Shown: in pieces, positions 23,466 through 30,982 of the stretch
Numbering within the stretch: the stretch's first letter is position 1
How the letters are laid out: the number at the start of each line of letters is the position of its first letter
Assembly: GCA_030647435.1 (NCBI GenBank)
Contig: JAUSJX010000134.1
Coordinates: forward strand, 1-64,000
DNA: 64,000 nucleotides
Direction: 5' to 3'
From: Candidatus Rokuibacteriota bacterium
Lineage (GTDB): Bacteria; Methylomirabilota; Methylomirabilia; Rokubacteriales; CSP1-6
Program-made: the position numbers and the translations under genes
The notes under the pieces: generated by a model
The model's input: only the letters and a program-made list of their open reading frames with translations
Database searches by the model: none
What the model was told of the DNA's origin: nothing

Positions 23466-23655
23466 CGAGGATCCTCCATGGGAATGCGCTGGTTTGAGGA
23501 ATGGGCGGTGAACTTCTTCTCAGGGTTCTACCTTTGCTGGTACCTCCTCCCCCGACTACGAACCCTGATCGACGGCCCCCTGGCAGGAAGGGGCCTGGTC
23601 CTGGGCCCCGGAATCGGACGGGAGACAAGCTATACCGACAGGAGGACCACGACAG

Positions 23656-24090
23656 ATGGCAGCCGTTCACCGATCCATTGTCCGGCCCGCGCTTCTCGGG
23701 GTGGTCGCGGCAGCGGGCACGTTCGGGCTGCTGGGGACCGTCTTCGCCTTGTGGGAGAATCCACTGTTCGTCCGGATGACCCCGGTAGGCGATCTCGAGA
23801 TGGCGTTGCTCGCTTTGATGTCGGTTCTTACTGGCGTGTATGTGATGGTGAAGGTCCCGGCCTGTTCGACGGGTTCGGCAGGACTCGGCGGCGTTCTGGG
23901 GTTTCTGGGAATCGCGTGCCCGACCTGCAACAAGATTCTCATGCTGTTGTTCGGCGGCGAAGCGCTTCTGACGTACTACGAACCTGTCCGGATCTACGTT
24001 GCGGTCGCGGGGGCTTCGGTTCTCGCGGCGGCCGTCGTTCACCAGATGTGGCGGCGCCTTGTCGTGGTGGGACCCGCGCAATCGGATTGA
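23656..24090 (+). CDS. Four-helix membrane protein with CPTC motif
   Basis: 144 aa, four hydrophobic helices (about 12-32, 48-68, 78-98, 108-128). The third helix region carries GIACPTCNKILMLLFGGEAL, a CxxC next to the membrane, and KVPACSTGS lies before it. I do not recognise a named family. The cysteines and the neighbours (cytochrome c, CcdA-like, TlpA-like) suggest a role in periplasmic thiol or metal handling, which is inference. A GGAGGACCACGAC site precedes the ATG. Confidence 0.65.
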   Translation: MAAVHRSIVRPALLGVVAAAGTFGLLGTVFALWENPLFVRMTPVGDLEMALLALMSVLTGVYVMVKVPACSTGSAGLGGVLGFLGIACPTCNKILMLLFGGEALLTYYEPVRIYVAVAGASVLAAAVVHQMWRRLVVVGPAQSD

Positions 24091-24109
24091 GGCTGCCGGC
24101 CTCTGCGCG

Positions 24110-24595
24110 GTGGACCTGACGACCATTCGCGAGGGAGCTGTGGGAGCCGCGCAGGAGGTCGAAGTCGCGTTCCTGATGGCCGATCTGTCCGGTTTCACCG
24201 CGCTTACCGAGACGCACGGGGACATGCATGCAGCCATCGTCGCCATGCGGTATGCCGAGATCGCCCAGTCGGCCCTCGATTCCCGCGCCCGCCTTGTCGA
24301 GCGGGTCGGCGATCAAGTGCTGATCGTGGCCCCCGACGGGGCTAGCGCCGTGCGCACGGCGATGAGCGTGTTCGAGGCGATCGAGCGGGAACCGCTGCTC
24401 CCCTCGTTGCGCGCGGGCATCCATGGCGGCCGAGTCGTCGAGCAGGATGGGCGGTACTTCGGCAGGGCGCTGAATCTGAGGGCGCGCGTGACGGCGCATG
24501 CGAGAGCCGGCCAGATCCTGTGCACCGAGCGGGCGGCTGAGGAGCCCATTTCGGCCGAGAGTGTGGAGATCTGCCGATGCCTGTGCGTCCGGTGA
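24110..24595 (+). CDS. Class III adenylate/guanylate cyclase domain, short
   Basis: 161 aa from GTG. Shows the cyclase homology core: VAFLMADLSGFTALTETHGD (metal-binding Asp), LVERVGDQVLIVAPDGAS and LRAGIHGGRVVEQDGRYFGR, then LNLRARVTAHARAGQILC. It ends shortly after the core and overlaps the next gene by 19 bp in another frame. It may be active as a homodimer. The end CRCLCVR differs from the usual C-terminus, so a frameshift joining it to the next reading frame is possible. Confidence 0.7.
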   Translation: MDLTTIREGAVGAAQEVEVAFLMADLSGFTALTETHGDMHAAIVAMRYAEIAQSALDSRARLVERVGDQVLIVAPDGASAVRTAMSVFEAIEREPLLPSLRAGIHGGRVVEQDGRYFGRALNLRARVTAHARAGQILCTERAAEEPISAESVEICRCLCVR

Positions 24596-24807
24596 AGGTG
24601 CTTGCGCAGGTCGCCGGTGGCATCGTGGAGGCCATCCGCGCTCGGCCGACGGCGTTCTGGATGGTTGTGCTCGGCGTCTTGATGCTCAGCCTGATTCTGC
24701 CAGTGGTGGTGCTCTCGGTGGCTCGGGGCCCGTTCAACCACTTGACGTTCAAGCTGGTGGGCGCGTCCCGCGCCGGCCAACGCCGAGCGGCGATCGCAGG
24801 AGCGTGA
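24577..24807 (+). CDS. Small single-helix membrane protein
   Basis: 76 aa with one transmembrane helix (WMVVLGVLMLSLILPVVVLSV) flanked by basic ends. It overlaps the cyclase 3' end by 19 bp. Family unknown. It might represent a shifted C-terminal continuation of the cyclase gene, giving a membrane anchor. Confidence 0.45.
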   Translation: MPVRPVKVLAQVAGGIVEAIRARPTAFWMVVLGVLMLSLILPVVVLSVARGPFNHLTFKLVGASRAGQRRAAIAGA

Positions 24808-24865
24808 CAAGAAATTGACAGGCGCGACGAGCCATGATATCGGGGAAGGTACCTGAGAGGGGTAT

Positions 24866-25132
24866 ATGAAGCGAGTGTTGATGATCGTCCTGCTGTGTAT
24901 CGTGATGGCCGGGCTGGTCGCCTGTGCGGCGCATGGCGATCGCTGGCTCGGCGAGGAATCAACCGCCGCGGTTTCCCACGTGCTGGGCTGCGGCGTGCCC
25001 CTGGTGACGGCTGCCTTTGCGGCAGCTCTCCCGTTCCTGCCGCTGATGGGCAGGTTGGCGCCCCAGCCCGATCCACGGCGACCGCTCCGCCGGCCTGTCT
25101 TCTTCTTCCAGCCTCCCGAGTATTCCTCGTAG
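24866..25132 (+). CDS. Hypothetical exported or membrane protein
   Basis: 88 aa: a lipoprotein-like signal (MKRVLMIVLLCIVMAGLVAC), a second hydrophobic helix (CGVPLVTAAFAAALPFLPLM) and a Pro/Arg-rich tail. The layout parallels 29114-29398 in the same cluster. No named family. The 268-bp gap that follows (25133-25400) shows no gene. Confidence 0.5.
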   Translation: MKRVLMIVLLCIVMAGLVACAAHGDRWLGEESTAAVSHVLGCGVPLVTAAFAAALPFLPLMGRLAPQPDPRRPLRRPVFFFQPPEYSS

Positions 25133-25400
25133 TCCTCTCCCTCGCCGCTGTCCCGCGTCCACCTCGGGACAGCCGGCGTGAGAGATCCGTCCAGCTTGAT
25201 TCCTGAGTGACGAAGCGGCAGCGCTAGTCTCTGCACCTCCCGCGGAGGCCCGGATCATCGGGTGCTGGGACAGCGCGCTCCTGGTCGCACACGCGGCGCC
25301 AGCTCAGCCGTTCACAGAGGAGGCGTATCGATGCTCGTTCAGTGCGAGGTCAGACAGGTGCAGTGCCCGGTGTCCGGCCGGTGCGATCCCGAGGCGGCTT

Positions 25401-26198
25401 TTGTCTAGAGCGCTCGCCCTCCAGGCGCTCCTCATCACGATACTGGCGGCCAACGCGTGGTGGCTCGTCTTCGGCTCCGGGATGGGCCCGGCCGACTCGT
25501 TGCTGGCCGGCCAGGTGCTGCTGGCCGGGGTGGTCGGCGGAGCGGCTGTCGCGCTTTCCCGCGGCGCCCTGCTGGTCCTCGCGCCGTTGGCCGCGGTTGT
25601 CGCCGACTCCGTCAGGGGCGACGCGAGAGCTTCCGGAACCTTCCGGCGCCGGGCCGTGAGGGGGGCGGGGTTTATGGCGGGGTTTGCTGCCGCCTTCGTG
25701 GTGGTGATCAGGGGCACGCCCGGAGCCGCGGCCGGCCTGGTGCACAGATCCGACCGCGTCATCGACCTCGGCGCCGGGGCGGTGCTTCTGCTCTACGGCA
25801 TGGGCGTAGTGGCCCGGCCGGCCAGGGGCTCCAAGAATGTCGGAGGTCGGCGGCACCGGCGGCGGTGGATCGGTCCGGCCAGATGTTGCGTTCTCGGGTC
25901 TGTCGTCGGGCTGCTCCTGGCTCATGAGCTCGATCCGCTGTACGACTCCGTATTCTTCCTCACGGGCAACGGCGTCGCCGCCTCTCATGCGCCGCTCACG
26001 GTGGCGGCGTTCACGCTCGGGCTGAGCCTCGTCGTGCTGAGCCTGACTGGCCTGGCGCTGATGCCGGTCGGCCATCCGATGGTCGGGGGCTGGAACTCGG
26101 GTGGGCTCAGCGTGGCCGGCGGGCTCGCGACGGCCGTGCTCGGAGCCGCGGTCCTGGCAGGCCGGTTCTCGGCGATCCGAGCGATGCTGCTGTCATGA
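25401..26198 (+). CDS. CcdA-like multi-helix membrane protein
   Basis: 265 aa from a TTG start, with about seven hydrophobic helices. The pattern of paired helices around GGAAVALSRGALLVLAPL and RVIDLGAGAVLLLYGMGVV resembles CcdA-type cytochrome c biogenesis proteins or related metal permeases, but the reactive cysteines are not obvious. It overlaps the next gene by 4 bp and heads a set that includes a TPR protein, a DUF3105-like protein and a TlpA-like selenoprotein. Confidence 0.55.
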   Translation: MSRALALQALLITILAANAWWLVFGSGMGPADSLLAGQVLLAGVVGGAAVALSRGALLVLAPLAAVVADSVRGDARASGTFRRRAVRGAGFMAGFAAAFVVVIRGTPGAAAGLVHRSDRVIDLGAGAVLLLYGMGVVARPARGSKNVGGRRHRRRWIGPARCCVLGSVVGLLLAHELDPLYDSVFFLTGNGVAASHAPLTVAAFTLGLSLVVLSLTGLALMPVGHPMVGGWNSGGLSVAGGLATAVLGAAVLAGRFSAIRAMLLS

Positions 26199-26785
26199 GG
26201 CGCGGCAGCAGTCCGTTCCGCATGGTTCTGTTTTCGGCGCTGTTGGTCGGGTTCGGCGCGCTGCTCGGCCTGTCGATCCGCTCGTTCATCCAGCCGCGTA
26301 TGGAGGGCATGACGATGACGGGTGGGCCGGGCGGCGGTACCCCGGGGATGCCGATGCCTTCCCCGGCGCCTGTTGCCGGGGTCCGGGCGGCCGATCTGGC
26401 GGCGGCCCATGCCGACGTCGAAGCGGGACGGTTCGTTCAGGCCATTCCGGTCTATGAACGGATCCTTCGAGAGGACCCGCACAACCTGGAAGCACTGATC
26501 CACCTCGGCGTGTCCCTGGCCGGCATCGGTCGCGTGGAGCAGGGGCTGGCGCAGCTGGATCGGGCGCTTGCCATGGACCCGGATAACCTCCACGCGCTCT
26601 GGAGCAAGGGGCAGACACTGTTCGACATCAAGGGCGATCATGCGGCTTCGATTCCCGTGTGGGAGCGGATCGCCTCGCTGATGCCCGACTCCCCAGACGG
26701 CGTCACCGCCCGCGGCTACGTGCTCCGGGCGCGGGAGCGGCTCAAGGGCTCGCAGGGCGCGCCACCTGCGAAGAAATCGCCATGA
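26195..26785 (+). CDS. Membrane-anchored TPR protein (CcmH/NrfG-like)
   Basis: 196 aa: an N-terminal helix (VLFSALLVGFGALLGLSI), a Met/Gly/Pro-rich linker (GMTMTGGPGGGTPGMPMP) and about three TPR units (ADVEAGRFVQAIPVYERIL, LEALIHLGVSLAGIGRVE, LHALWSKGQTLFDIKGDH). TPR proteins of this shape help cytochrome c maturation or scaffold periplasmic complexes. It overlaps both neighbours by 4 bp, so translation is coupled. Confidence 0.8.
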   Translation: MRRGSSPFRMVLFSALLVGFGALLGLSIRSFIQPRMEGMTMTGGPGGGTPGMPMPSPAPVAGVRAADLAAAHADVEAGRFVQAIPVYERILREDPHNLEALIHLGVSLAGIGRVEQGLAQLDRALAMDPDNLHALWSKGQTLFDIKGDHAASIPVWERIASLMPDSPDGVTARGYVLRARERLKGSQGAPPAKKSP

Positions 26786-27243
26786 GCAAGAGCGAGGAAC
26801 GGCGCATCAGGAAGGAGAAGAAGCTCCAGGAACGGCTCGCCGCCGGGCGCCGAAGAAGCGATGGACGGCTCGGACGGCACTGGAGTCTGTACGCGGCCCT
26901 TGGCCTGCTGGCCGCAGGAGGTGGCGCCCTTGTCGTGACGCAGGGGGTGACGGCCAAAGTCTACCCGCTCACCGGCATGCAGGACCACGTCGAGTCCTAT
27001 CCGCCATGCCGGATCTGTGGCCAGGGGATTCCGGAGGCGATCCAGCGGCACATTCTGGAGCGTCGGGAGCCCGGGGAGCCGACGGATCGCCCCGGGATCC
27101 TGGTTCAATACAACTGCGCTTCATGCCCCGAGGTCGTGGCGAAGCTGACGCGAATCGTGGAGCGGTATCCGAGGGGCGTTTACTCTGCTCCGTATCCCCG
27201 GATGAGTCCGCGGATCGCGCTGGTACCGGGAGCTCATGGCTGA
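26782..27243 (+). CDS. DUF3105-like membrane-anchored protein
   Basis: 153 aa. A basic N-terminus (EERRIRKEKKLQERLAAGRR) precedes one transmembrane helix, then an extracytoplasmic domain with CRICGQGIPEAIQ, ILVQYNCASCPEVVAKL and PRMSPRIALVPG. The YNC..CPE.V..L.....YP pattern matches the C-terminal part of DUF3105 proteins. A 28-codon frame that follows (27236-27322, FVILAVDLDESPKVAARF) looks like a fragment of a TlpA-type protein. Confidence 0.65.
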   Translation: MSKSEERRIRKEKKLQERLAAGRRRSDGRLGRHWSLYAALGLLAAGGGALVVTQGVTAKVYPLTGMQDHVESYPPCRICGQGIPEAIQRHILERREPGEPTDRPGILVQYNCASCPEVVAKLTRIVERYPRGVYSAPYPRMSPRIALVPGAHG

Positions 27244-27394
27244 GGACTTCGTGATCCTTGCGGTGGATCTGGATGAGAGCCCTAAGGTCGCGGCCAGGTT
27301 TCGGACCAGCTGGTCACGGTGATCGCGGCGGTCGGTGCTTCTCTGGGAGTTGTCCGGCGCGGGCGACGCTGCGTCGCCGCGGGAGGTCATTGTG

Positions 27395-27967
27395 ATGAGA
27401 CCTGAGCGGTCGGTGATCTCGCGGTTCGTGAGGGTGATCGGCTGTCTTGGGCTCGCCGCCGCTCTCGTCGCGCCGGCGACGTCGCTGGCGGTCAGTGAGG
27501 AAGTCCGCAGCCTATTGCGGGAACTGTTCATCCAGGTGCCGTCACGCGAGGTCGGTGCGCCTCCGTTTGTGCTCCCTGATGTGAAGGGGGCGTCAGTCCG
27601 GCTTGCCGATTACAAGGGCCGGGCGGTAATGATCTATTTCTGGACCACCTACTGACCCCACTGCACGAGGGAGTTGCCCTCGATGAACGCGCTGTACGAG
27701 GAGTTCAAGGGACGTGGCTTCGTCCTCCTGCTCGTGAACATGGGAGAGGATCCCGAGATCGTTCGCCGCGCGGTGAAGGCACGGGGCTACAGCGCGCCCG
27801 TCGTGCTTGACTCGGACCGGGAGGTATCGGACGCCTACGTCGTTACCGCGACCCCGACGGTGTACATCCTGGACCGGCGCCTTCAGATCGTCGGGCGGGC
27901 GGTCGGCCGCCGAGACTGGGCCGGGGAGCCGGGTCGCCGGCTGATCGCTGCGCTCCTCAGGCCATGA
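27395..27967 (+). CDS. TlpA/ResA-type thioredoxin-like selenoprotein (Sec-x-x-Cys)
   Basis: 190 aa if TGA at 27653 is read as selenocysteine (residue 87). A signal peptide (FVRVIGCLGLAAALVAPATS) and a redoxin domain lie before it (GAPPFVLPDVKGASVRLADY, MIYFWTTY), and the fold continues after it in the same frame: PHCTRELPSMNALYEEFKG, LLLVNMGEDPEIVRRAV, TATPTVYILD. TGA stands exactly at the first Cys of CxxC, giving U-P-H-C with Cys90. A SECIS-like hairpin follows at 27666. The protein would reduce or exchange periplasmic disulfides, perhaps for copper or cytochrome c assembly. It overlaps the broken ccdA by 4 bp. Confidence 0.82.
27666..27682 (+). promoter_or_regulatory. Candidate bacterial SECIS hairpin
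   Basis: A 6-bp perfect stem (CGAGGG pairing with CCCTCG) and a 5-nt loop AGTTG. The loop begins 16 nt after the TGA, at the near end of the spacing known for bacterial SECIS elements (about 16-37 nt), and has G in its second position as those elements require. SelB would bind it to place selenocysteine. Confidence 0.7.
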
Positions 27968-28427
27968 ACATCTCGCTGATCGTGGCTGCGGGTGCGGGGC
28001 TGCTGTCCTTCCTCTCTCCGTGCGTCCTGCCGCTCGTGTCGTCGTATTTAGCCTTTGTCGCAGGGGCATCCCTCGGCGACCCTCGGCGCCGGCCAAGCGG
28101 GGCGCGGCGGGGTGTGGTTGTGCTGACGCTCTGGGCTTCATCGTGGGGTTCTCTTTGATATTCGTCGCCATGGGTTCGGCCGTGAGTCTTGCCGGGGGGT
28201 GGCTGATCGCTTACCGGGGTCTCGTGCAGAAGATCGGTGGGATCTTGATCATCCTCTTCGGTTTGCACCTTATCGGAGTCCTGCGCATCCCCTTCCTCAT
28301 GCGCCGGCTCCAGCTTCCGCTCTCGAGCAAGCCCGCGGGGGTCCTCGGGTCCGTCCTGACGCTCGCGGGGACGGCGCAGACGGTGGGCGACGGAAATGGC
28401 TGCTCGAGCGCCTGTGACCAGGGCTGA
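27964..28427 (+). pseudogene. ccdA: ccdA-like thiol transporter, frameshifted and truncated
   Basis: Starts as a normal CcdA: MNISLIVAAGAGLLSFLSPC with the first conserved Cys (SPCVLPL). After about 28125 the protein continues in another frame (ALGFIVGFSLIFVAMGSAV, QKIGGILIILFGLHLIGVL). It then ends after GVLGSVL where the second half, with the WTPC cysteine, should follow. CcdA carries reducing power across the membrane to proteins such as the TlpA-like selenoprotein just upstream, with which it overlaps by 4 bp. In this state it cannot be complete. Confidence 0.75.
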
Positions 28428-28460
28428 CGGGCCACGAGGCGGGTGCGACCCGAAGTTGCC

Positions 28461-28832
28461 ATGAGCACGCGCGCCTTGCGCCGGTGCCACGTAAAGGTCA
28501 CCTCGCGCGGCGTGCGGCTCCTGGCGCTACTCGTGCTTCTCGGCGCGCCGGGTCCGGCAGTGGCGCACGGGATTCTCCTCGACTCGAAACCGAAGGCCGG
28601 GGAAACCACCCCGCTCGGAGTGTCTCTGGTCGAGCTGCGCTTCAACGTCCGGATCGAGCAGGGGCTGTCGAAGCTGCGGCTCACCGGACCATCCGGACAG
28701 GACGTGCCGCTCCTAGGAGGACCGGCGAAGTCGGCCGGCTTGGCGCAGCTCACGGCGGCTCCCCCGCCGCTCGCGCCGGGCCTCTACACGGTGCACTGGC
28801 GGATCTTCACGGCTGACGGGTACCTCACCTGA
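28461..28832 (+). CDS. copC: CopC-type copper-binding protein
   Basis: 123 aa. The signal peptide ends at PAVAHG, leaving His at the mature N-terminus as in copper-binding CopC. The beta-sandwich motifs are GILLDSKPKAGETTPLG, LVELRFNVRIEQGLSKL and LYTVHWRIFTADGYLT. It stops at the point where the last beta-strand (usually six to ten residues more) would be, so it is slightly short. It binds Cu(II) in the periplasm. The 281 bp that follow to 29113 show no gene. Confidence 0.85.
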   Translation: MSTRALRRCHVKVTSRGVRLLALLVLLGAPGPAVAHGILLDSKPKAGETTPLGVSLVELRFNVRIEQGLSKLRLTGPSGQDVPLLGGPAKSAGLAQLTAAPPPLAPGLYTVHWRIFTADGYLT

Positions 28833-29113
28833 ACAACCGGGGTCCACAGGGGGCGTGGCCTAGTCTTTTGTGCTGTGAGCATCCCGGTGGCCAGGACACG
28901 CCAATCCGAGCGAGGGCGACCGTCACTGACACCCTGGTGGCCGCTCGCATGGGGCGGCACGGCACCATGGTGGGGCCGATGCGCCCCGGCCGCACGCTGG
29001 GCGAGTCCTGGGCCGTCTCCCCTCTTTTCTTTGATTTCCCGTAGCTTACGGCGCGCTCATGATTCGAAGTAGCGTGGCACCCGCCTTGCTCTATACTTCG
29101 GATAAGGGATTTC

Positions 29114-29398
29114 ATGTGGAACCGTGATCTTCTCGGGCCGTCGTGCAACAGGGCAGCGATAGTTGCCCTCGTCCTGCTCATGCTCGGCGCAGGTCTGTGC
29201 TGTGTCGGCCAGGACGGCATGGGCGATCAGGCGATGCCCCAGGATCTCTGCGCCCTTGTTCTCCTGGTTCCGGCGGTTATCCTGCCGCTAGCCGGACTCC
29301 TTCCTCACGGGCTCGCCGCGAGTCTCGGGCGGCCCGCGTTCGCCGTAGTTGCGCTCTCTGTCCCCAAGCCCCCTCCTCGTCGAAGCCGCTTCGCGTAG
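29114..29398 (+). CDS. Hypothetical two-helix membrane protein
   Basis: 94 aa with two hydrophobic helices (AAIVALVLLMLGAGLCCVG and LCALVLLVPAVILPLAGLL) and a basic Pro-rich tail. The outline is like 24866-25132. No family recognised. It lies between copC and the HtrA-type protease and may belong to the copper cluster. Confidence 0.5.
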   Translation: MWNRDLLGPSCNRAAIVALVLLMLGAGLCCVGQDGMGDQAMPQDLCALVLLVPAVILPLAGLLPHGLAASLGRPAFAVVALSVPKPPPRRSRFA

Positions 29399-29543
29399 TT
29401 CCTGATCGTCTGATCTCGTCTCGCTGAGCCGTGGCGGGAGCTCTGCCGGCTCGCAGGGTTTCCTCCTGCGAGCGCGGAGGTGGGTCGTCCCGAGCCAGTG
29501 GCACGAGGTCACTCCGAGCACCCTGCAGTCCCGAGGAGGAGTC

Positions 29544-30563
29544 ATGCAGCATCGGTCGTCCATTGGAGTGGTCGTTTTGGCAGGTGCCGCCATGCTCGCG
29601 AGCGTCACGGGTGCCGAGTCCCGCTCGCACGACGCCGGCAGCTCGCTCGTACCGCGCATCGTGGCGCGGGCGTTGCCCGCCGTCGTGAGCATCACGACGC
29701 GCCGGATCGACTACGACCAGTTCAACCAGCCGGCGTCGACTCGCGGGCTGGGCTCGGGCTTTCTCCTCGACCGTTCGGGGCACGTGTTGACGAACAATCA
29801 TGTGGTCGAAGGAGCCGAGGAGATCAAGGTGGCGTTGACCGACGGGCGGGTCTTCCGGGCGGCCATGGTCGGGGCCGATCGGTTCAACGATCTGGCGGTC
29901 CTCAAGATCGAGGGCAGGGACCTCCCCGCGCTGCGGCTCGGGGCCTCGTCCAAGCTCGCCGTGGGCGAGACCGTCGTGGCGATCGGAAGCCCGCTCTGGA
30001 TCGAGGGCGGGCCGACCGTGACGGCCGGCGTGGTGAGCGCACTTGGGCGAAGCATGGAGCAGCCCGGGCTGCCGATGCTCCACAACCTCATCCAGACCGA
30101 TGCCGCCATCAATCCCGGCAACTCCGGCGGCCCCCTCTTGAATCTCAGGGGTGAGGTCGTCGGGATCAACACGGCGGTGATCGCCTCCGCCCACGGCATC
30201 GGGTTCGCCATGTCGACAAGCACCATCAAGCCGATCGTCGCGACGCTACTGGCCCACGGCCGGGTCGCGCGCGCCTCCCTCGGCGTCGTGGCCGTCAGCG
30301 TGACGCCTCAGGTAGCCTACGCCAATGAGCTGCCGATGGAGCGGGGCGCGCTCGTCGTCCGCGTCGAGCCGGGCGGAGGGGGTGAGGCCGCGGGACTTCA
30401 GGCCGGAGATGTCATCACCGCCATCTCCGGGAAGCCCGTCCGGGACCTGCATCAGCTTCACGAGGTGCTGTCGCGACGTCGCGTCGGCGAGGCCATCGAG
30501 ATCTCGGTGTGGCGGGAGGGCCAGGCCCTGACGCTCCAGCCGGTCTTGAGGGAGGAGTCATGA
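29544..30563 (+). CDS. HtrA/DegP-type serine protease with PDZ domain
   Basis: 339 aa. A signal peptide (about 1-26) precedes a trypsin-like domain with catalytic His86 (VLTNNHVVEG), Asp116 (RFNDLAVLKIEG) and Ser194 (NPGNSGGPLLN), and a single PDZ domain (about 240-335: ERGALVVRVEPGGGGEAAGL, AGDVITAISGKPVRD). It is a periplasmic quality-control protease/chaperone. GAGGAGTC precedes the ATG, and the next gene overlaps by 4 bp, so it is transcribed with the RND export genes. Confidence 0.93.
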   Translation: MQHRSSIGVVVLAGAAMLASVTGAESRSHDAGSSLVPRIVARALPAVVSITTRRIDYDQFNQPASTRGLGSGFLLDRSGHVLTNNHVVEGAEEIKVALTDGRVFRAAMVGADRFNDLAVLKIEGRDLPALRLGASSKLAVGETVVAIGSPLWIEGGPTVTAGVVSALGRSMEQPGLPMLHNLIQTDAAINPGNSGGPLLNLRGEVVGINTAVIASAHGIGFAMSTSTIKPIVATLLAHGRVARASLGVVAVSVTPQVAYANELPMERGALVVRVEPGGGGEAAGLQAGDVITAISGKPVRDLHQLHEVLSRRRVGEAIEISVWREGQALTLQPVLREES

Positions 30564-30982
30564 GCTTCATGAAGCTGGTTGCTCGCGCCGCTCTCGCGGT
30601 GGTGCTGATCGCGGGGGTTGCACGAGTGTCGCCCGCGTGGCCCGCGGACGAGGAGATCGTGATTCGGGCGAACGCGATCGAGCCGCACGTATTCCGCGCG
30701 ACGATGGGCCAGCGCGTCAACTTCGTCAAGCGCGTCGACTTGCCCGTTCACGTGGAGTTCGGCCTGGACCCCACGCAGCACCACGTCGTCCAGATCCCGT
30801 GGAACGGCCCCATATGGGCCGTGTTCCATCGCCCCGGGACGCACCCCTACGTCGTGCACATCTACGCCACGAAGACGACCACGACCCTGCACGGGATCGT
30901 GGAGGTGGTCGAGGATCCTCAGCGCCCGTGGGCGCCGGGAACGTGCGGTGCGGTCGTGATGGGGGACTGCATTGAGCCCTGA
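30560..30982 (+). CDS. Secreted cupredoxin-like or hypothetical protein
   Basis: 140 aa with a signal peptide (AALAVVLIAGVARVSPAW). The mature part (IVIRANAIEPHVFRATMGQR, VDLPVHVEFGLDPTQHHVV, FHRPGTHPYVVHIY) has the strand pattern of a cupredoxin-like fold, with histidines that could bind copper, but lacks the classic C-x-n-H-x-n-M site. It overlaps the protease by 4 bp and the RND gene by 11 bp. A periplasmic metal-binding accessory is the likeliest role. Confidence 0.65.
   Translation: MSFMKLVARAALAVVLIAGVARVSPAWPADEEIVIRANAIEPHVFRATMGQRVNFVKRVDLPVHVEFGLDPTQHHVVQIPWNGPIWAVFHRPGTHPYVVHIYATKTTTTLHGIVEVVEDPQRPWAPGTCGAVVMGDCIEP

Noticed and set aside
23478-23655. Start of a possible gene, MGMRWFEEWAVNFFSG...
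   Set aside because: The N-terminus looks plausible and has a ribosome site, but the frame soon becomes Arg-rich and runs inside the following membrane gene; no family is recognised.
28825-28840. TGA ending copC considered as a second selenocysteine codon
   Set aside because: CopC proteins have no Cys at this position and the bases after the TGA give no continuing family sequence.
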